From: Gnetum montanum
Lineage: Eukaryota > Streptophyta > Gnetopsida > Gnetales > Gnetaceae
Length of the DNA stretch: 64,000 nt
Direction: 5' to 3'
Assembly: GCA_015680685.1 (NCBI GenBank)
Contig: MNCI01002682.1
Coordinates: 434,691-498,690, forward strand
Both the position numbers and the translations under genes were made by a program. Position 1 is the first letter of the stretch; the number at the start of each line of letters is the position of its first letter. Below the pieces are notes generated by a model. The model saw only the letters and a program-made list of their open reading frames with translations. It was not told the DNA's origin and searched no databases. Positions 46,307 to 58,067 of the stretch are shown here, piece by piece.

Positions 46307-46681
46307 TGTAGGATACTTGTATGGAATATGATGATTAAATGTTTCACAAAAGAATTAGATAGATCTCATCCATAAATCTATATTAAATAAGATGAAATCC
46401 TATTCATGTAATTTCTATCTAATTTCATGATTGGTTGATCCCTTATTAAGAAGATCTTTAAATAAGAGATGATAAGAATCATCCCCATGATTTTCTAGAT
46501 TCATGCTTATCTCTCCAAATCTATTCTTGGGAGATCAAAGCCTATATAATTGCAACAGCATCTATTTATTAGTAAGAAAATTAAAAAGAGAATCTCACAA
46601 GAGTATGTTTGTTCTAACTAAGTTCTTTATTTCCTCTTAGCTTAGATCATAGATCCAAGGTCCTTTCAGTTTTTCATTTCA
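46307..46681 (+). repeat. 5' LTR of copia element
   Basis: Bounded by TG (46307, or alternatively 46329) and CA at 46680-46681, just before a primer-binding-site-like sequence. A TATA-like CCTATATAATTG lies near 46540. No 3' LTR was found, so the left edge is uncertain. Confidence 0.6.
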
Positions 46682-46697
46682 TATCGGAGCTAGTTAG
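46682..46697 (+). promoter_or_regulatory. Copia primer-binding site
   Basis: TATCGGAGCTAGTTAG resembles the plant TGGTATCAGAGC primer-binding site and directly follows the LTR end, just upstream of gag. Confidence 0.55.
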
Positions 46698-46706
46698 TTT
46701 AGATCC

Positions 46707-47640
46707 TTGACAACAGATCTCTCCAATATGGCCCAAAATCACAAATCCGTATCTCTCCAAGTTCCTGTCTTCAATGGAGAAAATTGCAAGTATTGGGCAA
46801 GCAAGATGCAGACATTCTTGATCTCACAAGATCTGTGGGATTTTGTCAAGACTGAATTCAAAGATATTGATCAAACAACATTTCAAGCTTTGAAGGAAGA
46901 ACAAAAGAACGAAGTCACGAAGCTTCGTAAGAAAGATGCAAAAGCATTATTCATCATTCAAGTTGGGTTAGATGTGACAATCTTCAACCAAATTGTCATG
47001 CATCGAACTAGCAAAGTTGCAAGGGATGCATTGGAGATTGCATACAAAGGATCATCAAAAGTTTGTGTTGTCAAGCTACAAATATTAAGAAACGCTTTTG
47101 AATCTTTGCACATGCTAGATTCAAAGAATATTGATCAATCCATCAGCCAATTTTAACAAATTCGAAATGGATTTGAATCTTGTGGAGAAACGCTTGAGAA
47201 AAGGCTTGCTATTGAAATGATCCTTCGAAGTGTAACCAAACAATATGATCCCGTTGTCATGGTTATTAAAGAAGCAAGAGATCTCAATAAGATGACCATG
47301 GTTGAGCTTATAGGAAGCTTAAGAATATACGAGCAAAGGATTGTTGATCATGAGGAGTCAACAACAAATGCATTTCAAGTGCAATTTCAAAGGATGTCCA
47401 ATCAAAATCAAAATCAAAGATCCTTAGGCAAATACTCATTTAGAGGAAGTGGACACAGTCACAGTAGATTTGGAAGTCATGGTCATAGAAAATCCAATCA
47501 AAGGAAGGTGAGCATTGTGATTTTTGTGGCACCAACACCAACAATACTCTAGAATGTTGGTCTAGAAAAAAGTACAAAAAGAAAGGTACAGCAAAAAAAA
47601 GTAGAACATGGAAATCAGCAAAAGGAACAACAAAAAGGTG
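46707..47640 (+). pseudogene. Copia gag
   Basis: The frame at 46707-47156 encodes VPVFNGENCKYWASKMQTFL, the start of a UBN2-type copia gag. After a stop it continues with LAIEMILRSVTKQYD and a Gln/Ser/Gly-rich part (47217-47552). The knuckle after a frameshift reads CDFCGTNTNNTLEC, where Asn replaces the zinc-binding His. Confidence 0.88.
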
Positions 47641-47678
47641 AACTATTATTTTACATTGAAAAAGAGGAAGATCAACTC

Positions 47679-48029
47679 TTGATTTCTACAATGATACTAG
47701 ATGCTGGCAACAACAAAAACATTTGGTATGTTGATAGTGGGTGCAAGAATCACATGACAGAGGATAAGAAATTGTTCTCAGGTTTAGAAAAATATGATGG
47801 AAAGGTAACTATAGGTAATGGGAAGACGTTAACCATTACCAAGATAAATATATTATCTCACAGATATATTATGTTTTGGATCTTTCAAAGAATTTATTGT
47901 GTTGGCCAATTATGTCGTAATGGGTATCGTGTGGAATTTGAAAAAGATGTTTGTAAGATTTTTAAGGTTGATGATGACAAAGGTATTGTCATTATCCCTG
48001 TTAGCAAAAATCACATATATAAGTTGTAG
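47679..48029 (+). pseudogene. Copia protease
   Basis: WYVDSGCKNHMTEDKKLF has the D-S-G catalytic motif and the C..H pattern usual in plant copia (DSGASRHMT). It continues with GKVTIGNGKTLTI and VGQLCRNGYRVEFE. Confidence 0.88.
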
Positions 48030-48049
48030 ATGCAAAAGGATGTTCATTG

Positions 48050-49020
48050 TCTCACTATCATAGATGACACAACATGGCTATGGCATGCAAGGCTAGGACA
48101 TGTCAACTTCGGCTCTTTGGACTGATGCAAAAAGGAGAAATTGTAAGAGGTATGCCAAAATTTTCTTTGCCAAATAATCAAGGTTGTGGCATATGTCCAC
48201 TAGGAAAAATTACAAGACTACCATTTTGTAGGAAAGAACATAGATCTCAAGAAAAATTAGATCTAGTTCATATGGATCTGTGCAATCCCATGTAAACATT
48301 GAGCTTAGGTAAGAGCCGGTATATGTTCATTATTGTGGATGATTTTTCAAGATTAGCTTGGGGTTATTTTATGAAATTGAAAGATCAAACATTAGGGTTT
48401 TTTAAGGAGTTCAAGGTGGAAGTAGAAAATCAAAGTGGCCATACAATTAAGAAAATTTGGACAAATCATGGTGGTGAATTTTTATCAAATGAATTTCATG
48501 AATTTTGCAAGAAAATGGGATTATTTATCAAACCACCACATCATTTACACCCCAACAAAATGGCATAGCTGAGAGAGAACAGAATTGTGGTTGAAATGGC
48601 AAATTGTTTACTTCAAATGTCAAGCTTGGATAATAAGTTTTGGGCAAAAGCCTGTGCAACAACAATTTATCTTCTAAATAGGGTGCCATCAAGATCAATT
48701 CAAGATAAAACACCATATGAATTATGGTATGTTCACCGCCCAATATTGCCCATTTAAAAGTCTTTGGCTCCCCTTGCTATGTGCAAATCCCTACACAAAA
48801 TCAGCAAAAATTAGATATCAAAGAAAAGCCGTCTTTTCCTTGGCTATGCCACAAATTACAAAGCTTATAAATGTTATGATGTAGAGAATAAAAAGGTGGT
48901 AGACTCACGCAATGTAGTGTTTTTTGAAAAGTAGCAAAATAATATTCAATTTGCAGGAAACGACACATCTTTTGAGAAATATACCAATTATCATATTGAC
49001 TTGGAAGGCCATGGTAAAAA
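48050..49020 (+). pseudogene. Copia integrase
   Basis: LWHARLGHVNFGSL and GICPLGKITRLPF make the GAG-pre-integrase zinc domain. Then come LDLVHMDLCNPM, a stop, FIIVDDFSRLAWGYFM, IWTNHGGEFLSNEF (the SDNGGEF position with Asn for Asp), a frameshift, and WAKACATTIYLLNRVPS. The C-terminal part ends with KKVVDSRNVVFFEK near 48930. Inactive. Confidence 0.9.
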
Positions 49021-49407
49021 TACATGCTGTGAATGGGCCATCAGTTGTGTTATATAGGTGAAACCATTCAACTCACAACGTGGGCACTCAGCGTCATCTG
49101 CCAAACACTCTTTCCAACCAAATGTTGTACTGCGACAGATTTCCCACCATCTTGAATTCCACAATGCTCACGATGCCAGTCAAGGTATTTTCCTCCCATC
49201 CCTTCCATTAAATGTCCGCAATTTTCCCAACATTTACCTGCTTGTTCACTGCACCCATCCTCAACATTTTCATACCACCACCCATCACCCATTTTTGAAA
49301 ATTCTGCATCAGATTATCCTATGACAGCCTCCTACCAATAATTTTCAATCCCCTACTAAATTCCAACACAGCACAGCCCAAAACAATGGCCAAATTTTAC
49401 CACACGA

Positions 49408-49520
49408 TCATTTTACACCCTTAGAGCACTCAACCAGTTATCCTACAATGCCAAAATTGGGAGATCATTTTACACCCTTAGAGCACTCAACCAGTTATCC
49501 TACAATGCCAAAATTGGGAG
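49408..49520 (+). repeat. Tandem duplication of about 57 bp
   Basis: Two adjacent identical-looking copies of a unit starting GATCATTTTACACCCTTAGA, inside the 5' part of the LINE, keeping frame (HFTPLEHSTSYPTMPKLGD twice). Confidence 0.85.
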
Positions 49521-49799
49521 ATTAGATCGTGCAGCTACTGACCATCCTTTTCCTCCTCGTTTTATGGGATCATTGCCATTTGCATCTATTTCCAACACTG
49601 CTCCATCTTGGGATATAAATCATGCCAGTTCACAGGCCAATACTCTGCACCTATGTCATACTAGTGGTCATCATCAGCCATCATTCCCTCTGAGATGATT
49701 GCTTCATCAACAATGTCATCTACCTGCACTATACCGCAAATTCCACCCACTTCTCTAGCTATAGCTAAAAATATCATCTAGGCTCCAATATGCTGGATA

Positions 49800-51045
49800 C
49801 AAACGTTGGTTTGTGGGATGGGGATGGCACCTAGGAGTATTTTGGGATGTCATCAAGGGTCGACAGCTCCTTGTGGTTGCATGTACCTTGCTTGTCATCA
49901 AAGGGCTTGCATACAGTTGAGAGGAGCCTTATTGCAAGCTTTGTTTCCAATGGGGTGCGGCCCAAGTTGGAACTCCATCCGTAAATGGTTTGTTGCTACT
50001 TGGTGCCCGGAGAATGTCAATGTGTAGAGCTTGACGAAGGAGCTCATCCTCGTCGTTTTTTGTAGTGTTGATAGGGTTCTACTAAGGGGTCTATGGTTCT
50101 TCAGTGCTAGAGGGCTGGCCCTTATGCCTTGGAAGCCAGGTGCACACCGGGACCCTAACCTCTTCTCTCACACTCTAGTTTGGATCAAAGTTTCAAGGAT
50201 CCCTTGGGAACTCTGGATGCCATCTTTTTTGAAGTCATTGACAGTGTTCTTTGGTGAGCTTATCATGCTGGATAAGTTCACCACACCGATGGAAAGCATG
50301 GGTTTTGCAAGATTCTGTGTCTGGTGGTATCTATCTCCCAAGGATCTTCTTAAGGATGTAGTTTTGGACCTCCCAGTCAGGGAAGAACATATACCGGTTG
50401 AGTACAAGAACTTGCTTGTTGAGAGCTTGCTAGGAGGCTCAACAATAGGTCATTGTGTGTTCTATGGGAAGTCAGGCCATCTCACTAAAGCATGTAGGGT
50501 TAAAGCTGGGGCCTCTGCCATCAAGTTGACTAATGAGGATGGATGGATGAGGATGAAGCAACGAGGTCGCAAGGTGCCTAAAGGGCATTCGGGTATTGGG
50601 ATGCCAGGGAGGGGGTGGTGGGGGTGCACCAACCAATGTTGCTAGGTCACCAGGTAGGTCAATAGCCCCGAAACCAAATAATGTGGTTGCCAAGCCAAGT
50701 GTGGGGTTAGCCTCGACCAATATGTCAACTCCAACATTAAGCCCTAGGCTACATCTTGAAGAGGGTTTTGCTACGCCTTTGGATTCCCTAGCTCAAGGAA
50801 AAGAATTGGCTCCTCTAGGGGACCGGGAGTCAATGGTACGGGGTTCGACCAAACCTAGTCTAGAGGAGGTGCCCCAACCAAGTGAAGAGCCTAGGGATGG
50901 GTTCCAAGTCACAGCGAATTCTGGGAAGGTCGAACGATCGCACATGCCACTAGTACGCAACAAGCAGACTCAATTGGAAATTGATTTAGGGATTCAAACG
51001 ACCTTGAAGGAGGTCTACCAAAAAAGGTTCATCAATAGACCATGA
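49800..51045 (+). pseudogene. LINE ORF1 (DUF4283-type)
   Basis: The frame at 50031-50645 gives VLLRGLWFFSARGLALMPW and HTLVWIKVSRIPWELW, the DUF4283 pattern of plant LINE ORF1 proteins. A knuckle follows, CVFYGKSGHLTKAC, with the second Cys replaced by Tyr. After a frameshift it continues from 50596 to the TGA at 51043, ending TLKEVYQKRFINRP. Confidence 0.8.
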
Positions 51046-51715
51046 AGATCATGACCTAGAATTGCAGGGGCCAAGGTACCCCTTATAAGCATCATACCCT
51101 AAAGGAAATGGTGTATAGCGACTAGTGTGACACTGTTTATCTGCAAGAGACCAAGCTACAACGACAGGAATTTGGGCTTTTACAATGGAACAAGTAACAA
51201 GTTCATCAAGTGGCTTACTGCAGGAGGGCTGGAGGTCCAGCCATCCTATCTCGACTACTGTTCCAATTCGTGGATTCTTCAAATTGGAGCATTACTATCA
51301 TGCTGACCTCTTTAAGCCTTTGGCTTACAAATTTCTATGGGGCCTAGGAGTGGGAGAAGCGGCTCGCTGAGCTTCAAAGGATTGTCAAGGTTGTTCCCAA
51401 TCAGTGACGGTGGATCTTGGTTGGCAATTTCAACTAGCGATCACATACTTGGGAGAAATCAAGGAAGACTGCATTGCTCTTGCAAGTGCTGATCAGTTCG
51501 TGTTGTTCCTCCAACAAGACAACCTTGTGGATGTTGACATTGGGGACTACCTCTATACCTGGCACAATCGTAGGCAAGGGAAAGATAGGATGATGTCACA
51601 GATCGATAGGGTTTGGGCTGGCTCAACCTTCCTGCTTGAGCAAGATCTACAAGTCACGGGAAAAGAAAGACACACTTCGAATCACAAATCGCTAATTTGT
51701 CAAACAGGGCAATAG
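51042..51715 (+). pseudogene. LINE endonuclease domain
   Basis: MKIMT, a stop, NCRGQGTPYKHHTLKEMV, VYLQETKLQ, then DIGDYLYTWHNRRQGKDRMM and SQIDRVW near 51590. It starts inside the ORF1 stop (ATGA), as in the other LINE. Confidence 0.82.
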
Positions 51716-52299
51716 TCTCATCCTACGGTTTCGAGGTTCAAATTTGAGAGAACTTGGCTCACGAAACCATGGCTATGGCCACTTGTGACTGCAATTTGGG
51801 ACAAATACTCCTTAGCTGGGGATCCACGCGATTTTCTAAAAAACAACCTCAACCTCCTAAAGAAAGAGATTCGATCACTAAGACAAGAAGAGTAATACAC
51901 CTTTCAATCACATCAAGGGATATTACAACAACAACTCATGGCTATTCAAGCACAGCAAGAAGTGGGGGAATCTTTGGTGCAGAAGGAGCAGGAGGAGCTT
52001 CTGATGGGGTTACAAAAGCTGGATAAGGAGGAAACCGATTATTCGAGACAACGCTCACGGAACTGATGGCTGAAGGATGAGGATAGACCCACTTGCTTCT
52101 TCTTCACTACTACCCAAGCTAATAACCTATCAAAGAGGGCACCTTGTTTGATTTGGGCAAGGACAAAACTGATTCAGATGCAAGACATTGCATAGGAATT
52201 TTAGACCTACTGGGCTGACATTTGGAGGGAGAAGAAGAGGCTTCCTTTCTCGATCCCAATGCCGCAGGTACTCACTGGGAAGGACAATCATAAACTACT

Positions 52300-53320
52300 T
52301 GAGTTGTTTACCTAGCATGAGTTGGAAGATGCTATGAGGGACCTGAAAATAGGCAAGGCCCCTAGGCCTAAGAGGTGGCCCATAGAATTCTATAAGGACT
52401 TTGTAGACATTCTTAGGAGGAATGTACTTGACGCATTTAACACTACGCTCAAATGGAGATAGGCTCACCGTGAAATCAATTGATCCATGATTGTGCTTAT
52501 CCCAAAAACTATTAATCCCTTAGACCCCTTGCAATTTCAGCCAATCGGAGTGTGCAACACCTTGTTAAGGTTGTTTACCAAGATGATTGTTCAATAGTTA
52601 GCTCCTATTATGCCGAGACTGGTCAGCAACAATCAAGCAGGCTTTGTTAAGAAGCAATTTTTCCAAGATTAGGTGATCCTACCGCAAGAAATTTTGAACT
52701 CCCTCCACACAACCCACTTCCCAAGCATTGTGTTTCAAACTAGATATCACTAAAGCCTATGACACCATTAACTGGAAAGCCATGAGGGAAATTATAACCT
52801 GGAAGGGCTTCTATCATAATTTTGTTGATTTATGTGCTCACTTGCAAGCATCGGCCACCTACTCCATTGATCTAGATGGTAGGCTCTAGGGACTTTCATC
52901 CCTAGGTAGAGATCTTAGGCAAAGCGACCTACTATCTCCATACTTGTTTATCATTGTCATGGAGACATTACAAGCCTATTGTATAGCCAAGGGGGTTCGG
53001 GGGCTCAACATTGCTAGTGTGGAGTGTATGGTGGAACATTACGCCATATCCTTTTTACCAAGGCCATTGTGCCACAAGCCCAAGAGATGGACCATGCACT
53101 TACCAAGATGGCCCGGGAGATAGGATTGGAAGTGAACCAGGCCAAATCAGCGTTATACCTAACCCACACAGATGCCCAAGTGAAGAGGAAAATCATCCAA
53201 TTACTGGGTGTCATGCTTAGGACTAAACAAGATGTGTACCTTAGGTTTCCAATCTTCACTTGGAATAGATGACAAGCTTGGCTCAAACTGCTCCAACAAT
53301 TACAATAGCGGATCAATCAC
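52300..53320 (+). pseudogene. LINE reverse transcriptase
   Basis: GKAPRPKRWPIEFYKDFVDI, IGVCNTLLRLFTKMI, NNQAGFVKKQFFQD, a broken middle, and MAREIGLEVNQAKSALYLTH. The FADD motif region near 53030 is degraded. Many stops. Confidence 0.85.
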
Positions 53321-53859
53321 AAGACGACACACTTCCTGACAAGGAAGCGAAGGATTATCCTAGCAACGGTCATCCCTTCGACAATCGCTTAGTTCACTGT
53401 GCCCATTGCTTTCCTCCCCCAGCACCCCCACCCCCCCTCCTCCCCTTCCCCTCCCCTGTGTGACAAACAAGAAATTGGAAACAAAGTGGACCAGCTAATA
53501 TTTGGCTTCATCTAGTCTGAGGGAAAAGGGGGGAAGCAACTTCATTTGGTGAGCTAGGACACTATAGCTTGGCCCAAGGAAGCAAGCAAACTGGTGATTC
53601 TCAAATTCATAGATATGGTTAGAATGGGACACCAGTAGCTAGTGCATCGGCTAAATGGGACTAACACAAACCAGACACAATGGATCAGAATTATGTAGAA
53701 CAAATATCAGCACTAGATAACAGCACATCATGATTCATTACTTTGGCGCTCACTTTGTCATCATGTGCAGAGCATGACACAGCTAGGTTTGATTGCGGTG
53801 CCATCCTGTCTCATTATATGGCATCAATATTCTACAATCACTAGCTAGTTGCCAATTTG

Positions 53860-54690
53860 GCGTGGTAGATTACTGAACAAGGTAAAGGTGTTTCTATGGT
53901 TAACTAAGCATGCTACCCTCCCTGTGCAGGCGAAGTTGAAGAGACAGGGTTTGAACTTAGACAACAAGTGCCCATTGTGTACTCAGTTGCTTAAAACGTG
54001 AAGCCACTTTGCTTTTGAATGCACCTTCAACAGGGCAACATGGCACGCTATTGGGATCTCCCCACCTATATAGTTCGATGGTGACTCCAAGGCCACCGCA
54101 ATTTTGTGGTGTTTGTGGCGATCACACAATCACCTTATATTCAAATAGGTGCCTTTACCACTACCTGTGCAAGTGCCTGTGAAGGCAATGAGGCTGTGGA
54201 GAGAAGCTACAATAAGCATGGGCACAACTCCTACTTTCAAACCTTCTTGCACCAAGTTCCAAGGAATGCCGAAGTTGTGAGGCTTGGTTACATGTGTTAG
54301 GTGGCCTAATTTTCTCCCATTGTTGGTGGGAGATCTAGCTTTGTCAGATGACGAGTTTTTTGCCAATTGGCAAAATGACTATAAAGCGTTTCATGGGGTC
54401 TTAATTGAACTCACTAAAGAAGCACTACCGAGAGTTCTAGGTGTGCTAGTCTATAGGGAAGTTGTGCTACCAATGAACAAAGGCTTGCAAGATGCAAAGG
54501 CCTTCTTTTCCAAGCCTATGCCACGAACTGCAAGTGGACAAGTGCCTAAATCAGCACTACCCTCACTATGGCAACATGTGGTGGAGTTGATTGAATGTTT
54601 TTTGTTCAAACTAGTAACGTTTGAAAATTACAGGGGGTTCACTTTACACTCCTTAAATGCCTACGTATGGGGTGGATGGTGAAGACGCCT
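53860..54690 (+). pseudogene. LINE zinc-binding domain and C-terminal part
   Basis: QAKLKRQGLNLDNKCPLCTQ, a stop, SHFAFECTFNRATW is the zf-RVT domain. An open frame at 54284-54682 follows (LALSDDEFFANWQNDYKAFH, ELTKEALPRVLGVLVY), with counterparts near 46.29 kb. Confidence 0.8.
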
Positions 54691-55585
54691 AGGTTTTTTC
54701 TAACATTGGCGACCAAGGAGACACTTGAATCTTATTCTTGCTTTGTGAAGGGCAGCTAGGCCAACACCTACGATGCGGACTCCTATTTGGACCTACAGCT
54801 CTGTCTATATTAGATGGAGGTGTTCGGAGGTGAGAGTTGCTGCTCAGCTGCCTCTGGGTCAAACAATGGTGGCACTAGGAGAAGCCCAATATCTTGAGGG
54901 GAAAATGATGGAGACTGATTTAGTGGAGAGTTCAAAAGATAAATCAAAATATGTTCACATTGCAGAAGAGGATTGATGCCGCTATGGAGGAGGCTGCCTC
55001 TCAAGCACGTAGAGGAAAGGAGGTTCTAGGAGGCGAAGTGAGAGGCCAGGGAAGAGGCCTTTCAATGGCAGCTGCAGCTTCAACACCAAGAAATGGTTGA
55101 GGCACTTTGACAACAAAGGGAAGTGGAGAATGTGGCTGCCAAGGCCATGCTGGAAGAAGAACTCTGCTGAGAATTGAAGGCAAAGCTCCAACAGGAGGAG
55201 CTCAATTAGCAAACGCTGGAATTGGAGGAGGAAATTCAAAGGGAAAAAAATGAACATAGGGAGAATGAACTACCCTAGCAATAGCTTGATCAGGTGCATG
55301 AACAGAACACGATCACTTGGCTACAAGAGGGGAAATGCCCCTATGTCAGGATGCAAATCAATCGTAACTCCTCCTAGCAAGAACTCATAAGGCATGTCCA
55401 GCTTGCGTTGACGAAACTCCATCCAAACGATAGGAACAATGCAACCGCTACAGTGCGTAAGGCTGAGGCCTTTAAGATTTTTCAGCAAGTAGCCACCTTT
55501 GTGGATACAGAGGAGCATTGTGCTCTCCTAAACATTCTCCACTTGCAATATCAGCCTAATTGCAAGTGCATGCACCTGCCTAAGC
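54690..55585 (+). pseudogene. Coiled-coil and J-like fragment of the non-pol element
   Basis: LQKRIDAAMEEAASQARRGK, MLEEEL, LELEEEIQREKNEHRENELP, then LALTKLHPNDRNNATATVRK and FKIFQQVATFVDTEEHCALL. The last part matches the J-like start of copy C (MKFHPDK...FQEATTFV), and the piece before it extends that protein upstream. It sits between the LINE C-terminal part and a LINE-tail-like block, so it is probably an insertion or a rearrangement. Confidence 0.5.
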
Positions 55586-55920
55586 ATTTTTGAGGGATGG
55601 GTTGTGTCGATTTTGTTGTTGTTCTGTTTGTTTTCTTATGTTTGTTTCAGGTCTACCCTATTTGGATGGTTGGGCATGTGTTTCAAGTTTTTCTTATCGC
55701 ATGTGGTTTTGTATAGAAGGGACTTGGGGATGTGTTTTTGGTTTTGGTGTGCATGGCCGAGAAAGAATGTTTACCACTAGATGGATGGAGAGAAGATTTG
55801 GGGGTTGACAACCACCCCAATTTTTGGGTTTTAGACAATTACCTTGGGGGTTTCTCTCCCTTATTTTTTCTTGTAAATATGCCACAGTTATTTTAATATA
55901 CTCCCGAAATTTTCTCAAAA
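55586..55920 (+). other. LINE-tail-like block
   Basis: A G/T-rich stretch with GGGTTGACAACCACCCC, similar to 28440-28480. It ends just before the copia RNase H coding begins. Confidence 0.4.
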
Positions 55921-55924
55921 TAAT

Positions 55925-56405
55925 TGTAATCCCTCGAATACACCACTCTACCTTGGTACAAAACTTACTAAGGATGACACATCCCCACCCTTCAATCCTT
56001 CATTATACTATTCCCTTGTTGGTAGTCTCATGTATCTTTCCAATATGCATCTAGATATCTAATTTGTTGTAAATTATCTCTCCTAGTTTATGCAAGATCC
56101 GCATGAATCACATTGGAAAACTACAAAGTGGATTCTGCGATACCTGAAAACTACAACAGGTTATGGGATCACATTTGATCAACATGAAAATTTTAAAATA
56201 TGGAGATACACTGATGCGGACTAGGGAGGCAACCTTGAAGATTGAAAATCAACTTTTGGTTTTTGTTTTTCCTTTGGTCCATCACTTATCTTTTGGGGAT
56301 CAAAGAAGCAAAATACAGTCGCCCTCTCAATAGGTCAAGCAGAATACATAGCCACATCAAACGATGCTACTCAAGCCATATGGATCCGAAAATCTATTAC
56401 TAAAA
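55925..56405 (+). pseudogene. Copia RNase H fragment
   Basis: NPSNTPLYLGTKLTKDD, YYSLVGSLMYLSNMHLDI, HWKTTKWILRYLKTTTGYGI, then STFGFCFSFGPSLIFWGSKK and SIGQAEYIATSNDATQAIWI. This is the standard copia sequence from the end of the reverse transcriptase through RNase H. Likely the other half of the element at 46.3-49.0 kb. It ends abruptly at a gypsy gag junction. Confidence 0.88.
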
Positions 56406-57345
56406 TATCAGCTAAAGTTGATAAAATGTGAAACTCCTTGGATGAAAAGTTACAAACTACTCTAAAGATTATAGAGGAACGTAGAGATCAAGGAGGTAGT
56501 GGCCATGAACAAAGGAAGAAGAAGGATGTTGAATGAGAATATCGCAAAGATAAGGGCAAAGCTGCAACGGTAGAGAAGATTGTAGATTTAGAATCTGATA
56601 ATGATGGGTGTGACATCTGTCAATACAAACATCCTAAGGGATGTTGCCCTGTATTGTCACACTTACAAGAATCTACAGTGTATGCTTTAAATTCTAGATT
56701 GGCAAAACGACAAGCACCCAAGAGGTTGCCTTATTCACAAGGCAATTATCAACAGCAATTCCACCAACAAGCTTACTATCCAAATGGAGCACCACCTCAA
56801 CCTCAAGAATAGTACTAGTAGTGGCAACACCCACAATCATAGGGGATGCCGCCTCCAAGGCAACAATACCCTTATCACCAACCTGACCCTTATAGATACT
56901 ATGTTCAGCAGCCAATCTCTTCACGTGACTCTTCCAGTCATGCTTCCTTTCCACACCACTCCTATCCTCCAAAGTACTATAGAGCACCTTCTCCAAGAGG
57001 GGAGTCTACATTCCCTTTCTATCCTCCTCAACATCTGTCCACTCTTGCACCACCATCAACTCCTCTATCATTTGCTTTATCCATGCAAGGTGAAATACCT
57101 ACCCAACCACAACAAAGAAATGCTACAAAGGTAGTAAACTTGCATCCGGCTCCTCAGCCAAAAGTGGTCCTAAATACAAGCCTTGCAAGAGGCCATTCTT
57201 CAAAACCAATAGCTCCAAAAAGCCATCACAAACACCTATGGTTGTTAACCCTGCTACTTCAACCTCCGAAAGTCCCATCTAGCAACCTTCAAATCAAAGT
57301 ACTCCCCAATTGCACACTATCATGTTGACCCATGTAGTCACAGAC
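56405..57345 (+). pseudogene. Gypsy gag, C-terminal part
   Basis: A charged region with VEKIVDLESDNDGCDICQYK and HPKGCC, then a Gln/Pro/Tyr-rich tail (PPRQQYPYHQPDPYRYYVQQ). Stops near 56810-56820 and elsewhere. Confidence 0.75.
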
Positions 57346-57935
57346 TGGATCAAGGCTAGCCTTCTTCCCAAGAAGAGATCTAATTCTCAAAGTCCTCTTA
57401 TTTACTCGCAAATCGCTAGAAATGAACCCTGTAAGGCTCTTTTGGATTCAGGTTTCAAAGTCAACTTAATTTCCCAAGAGATGAAAAAAGCCTAGAACCT
57501 GCCTCCCCTAAAAAAATAGCAACATCAGACTGGAGCTAGCAGACCAATTCATCACTGTTTCTTTGGGATTGGTGAAAGACATCATGACCACTATTTGTAA
57601 GTGCTCTTATCCTACCAATTTCCTAGTGATCCACGCGGAGAATTGTAAAGGGGACCTCCCTATCATCATGGGAAGAGCATGGCTAAGCACTATCGATGCA
57701 AGGTTGGGGGGATTTGAGACTTTTTTTTGTAGATTTCCAAGGAAAATAAATTCGGAGAAATCAAAAAGAAGAGAGTTTCATGCATCATGTACAATGACAC
57801 AGGGTGCCATTGCCTGCAAAGACTATAGACTATCAAAGGCACATCACTTCAAGTATGCAATCAATGCTCAGAGACAACAAAAATTCAAAGGTGTCTATAC
57901 ACAGCAGCCACTAAACAGGAGGGTACCCAGTGGCT
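57346..57935 (+). pseudogene. Gypsy protease region
   Basis: ALLDSGFKVNLISQEM is the aspartic protease motif, then VKDIMTTICKCSYPTNFLVI and GDLPIIMGRAWLSTIDAR. A frameshift lies near 57710. Confidence 0.78.
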
Positions 57936-58067
57936 AACACTAGATAATGAGGCTGGATCAACAATATGCATGGAACCAACTAAGAGCCTCACTAGCTTAA
58001 ATGTTGAAAGCATGGACAAGTTGGAGCAACTTCATCACCACCTCTTTGATGTGCAAAGTGAAATCGA

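Larger units (their letters stand above)
49050..55920 (+). mobile_element. Second L1-type LINE, inserted into copia element
   Basis: Starts after the copia integrase and ends before the copia RNase H at about 55925. Contains a Pro/His-rich 5' part, ORF1, endonuclease, reverse transcriptase, zinc domain and a 3' part. Related to the LINE at 33.9-38.35 kb. The copia reverse transcriptase is missing across the junction, so a deletion accompanied or followed the insertion. Confidence 0.75.

Noticed and set aside
53400-53463. A proline-rich coding region
   Set aside because: A short C-rich low-complexity run inside the decayed LINE, in a frame unrelated to its protein.
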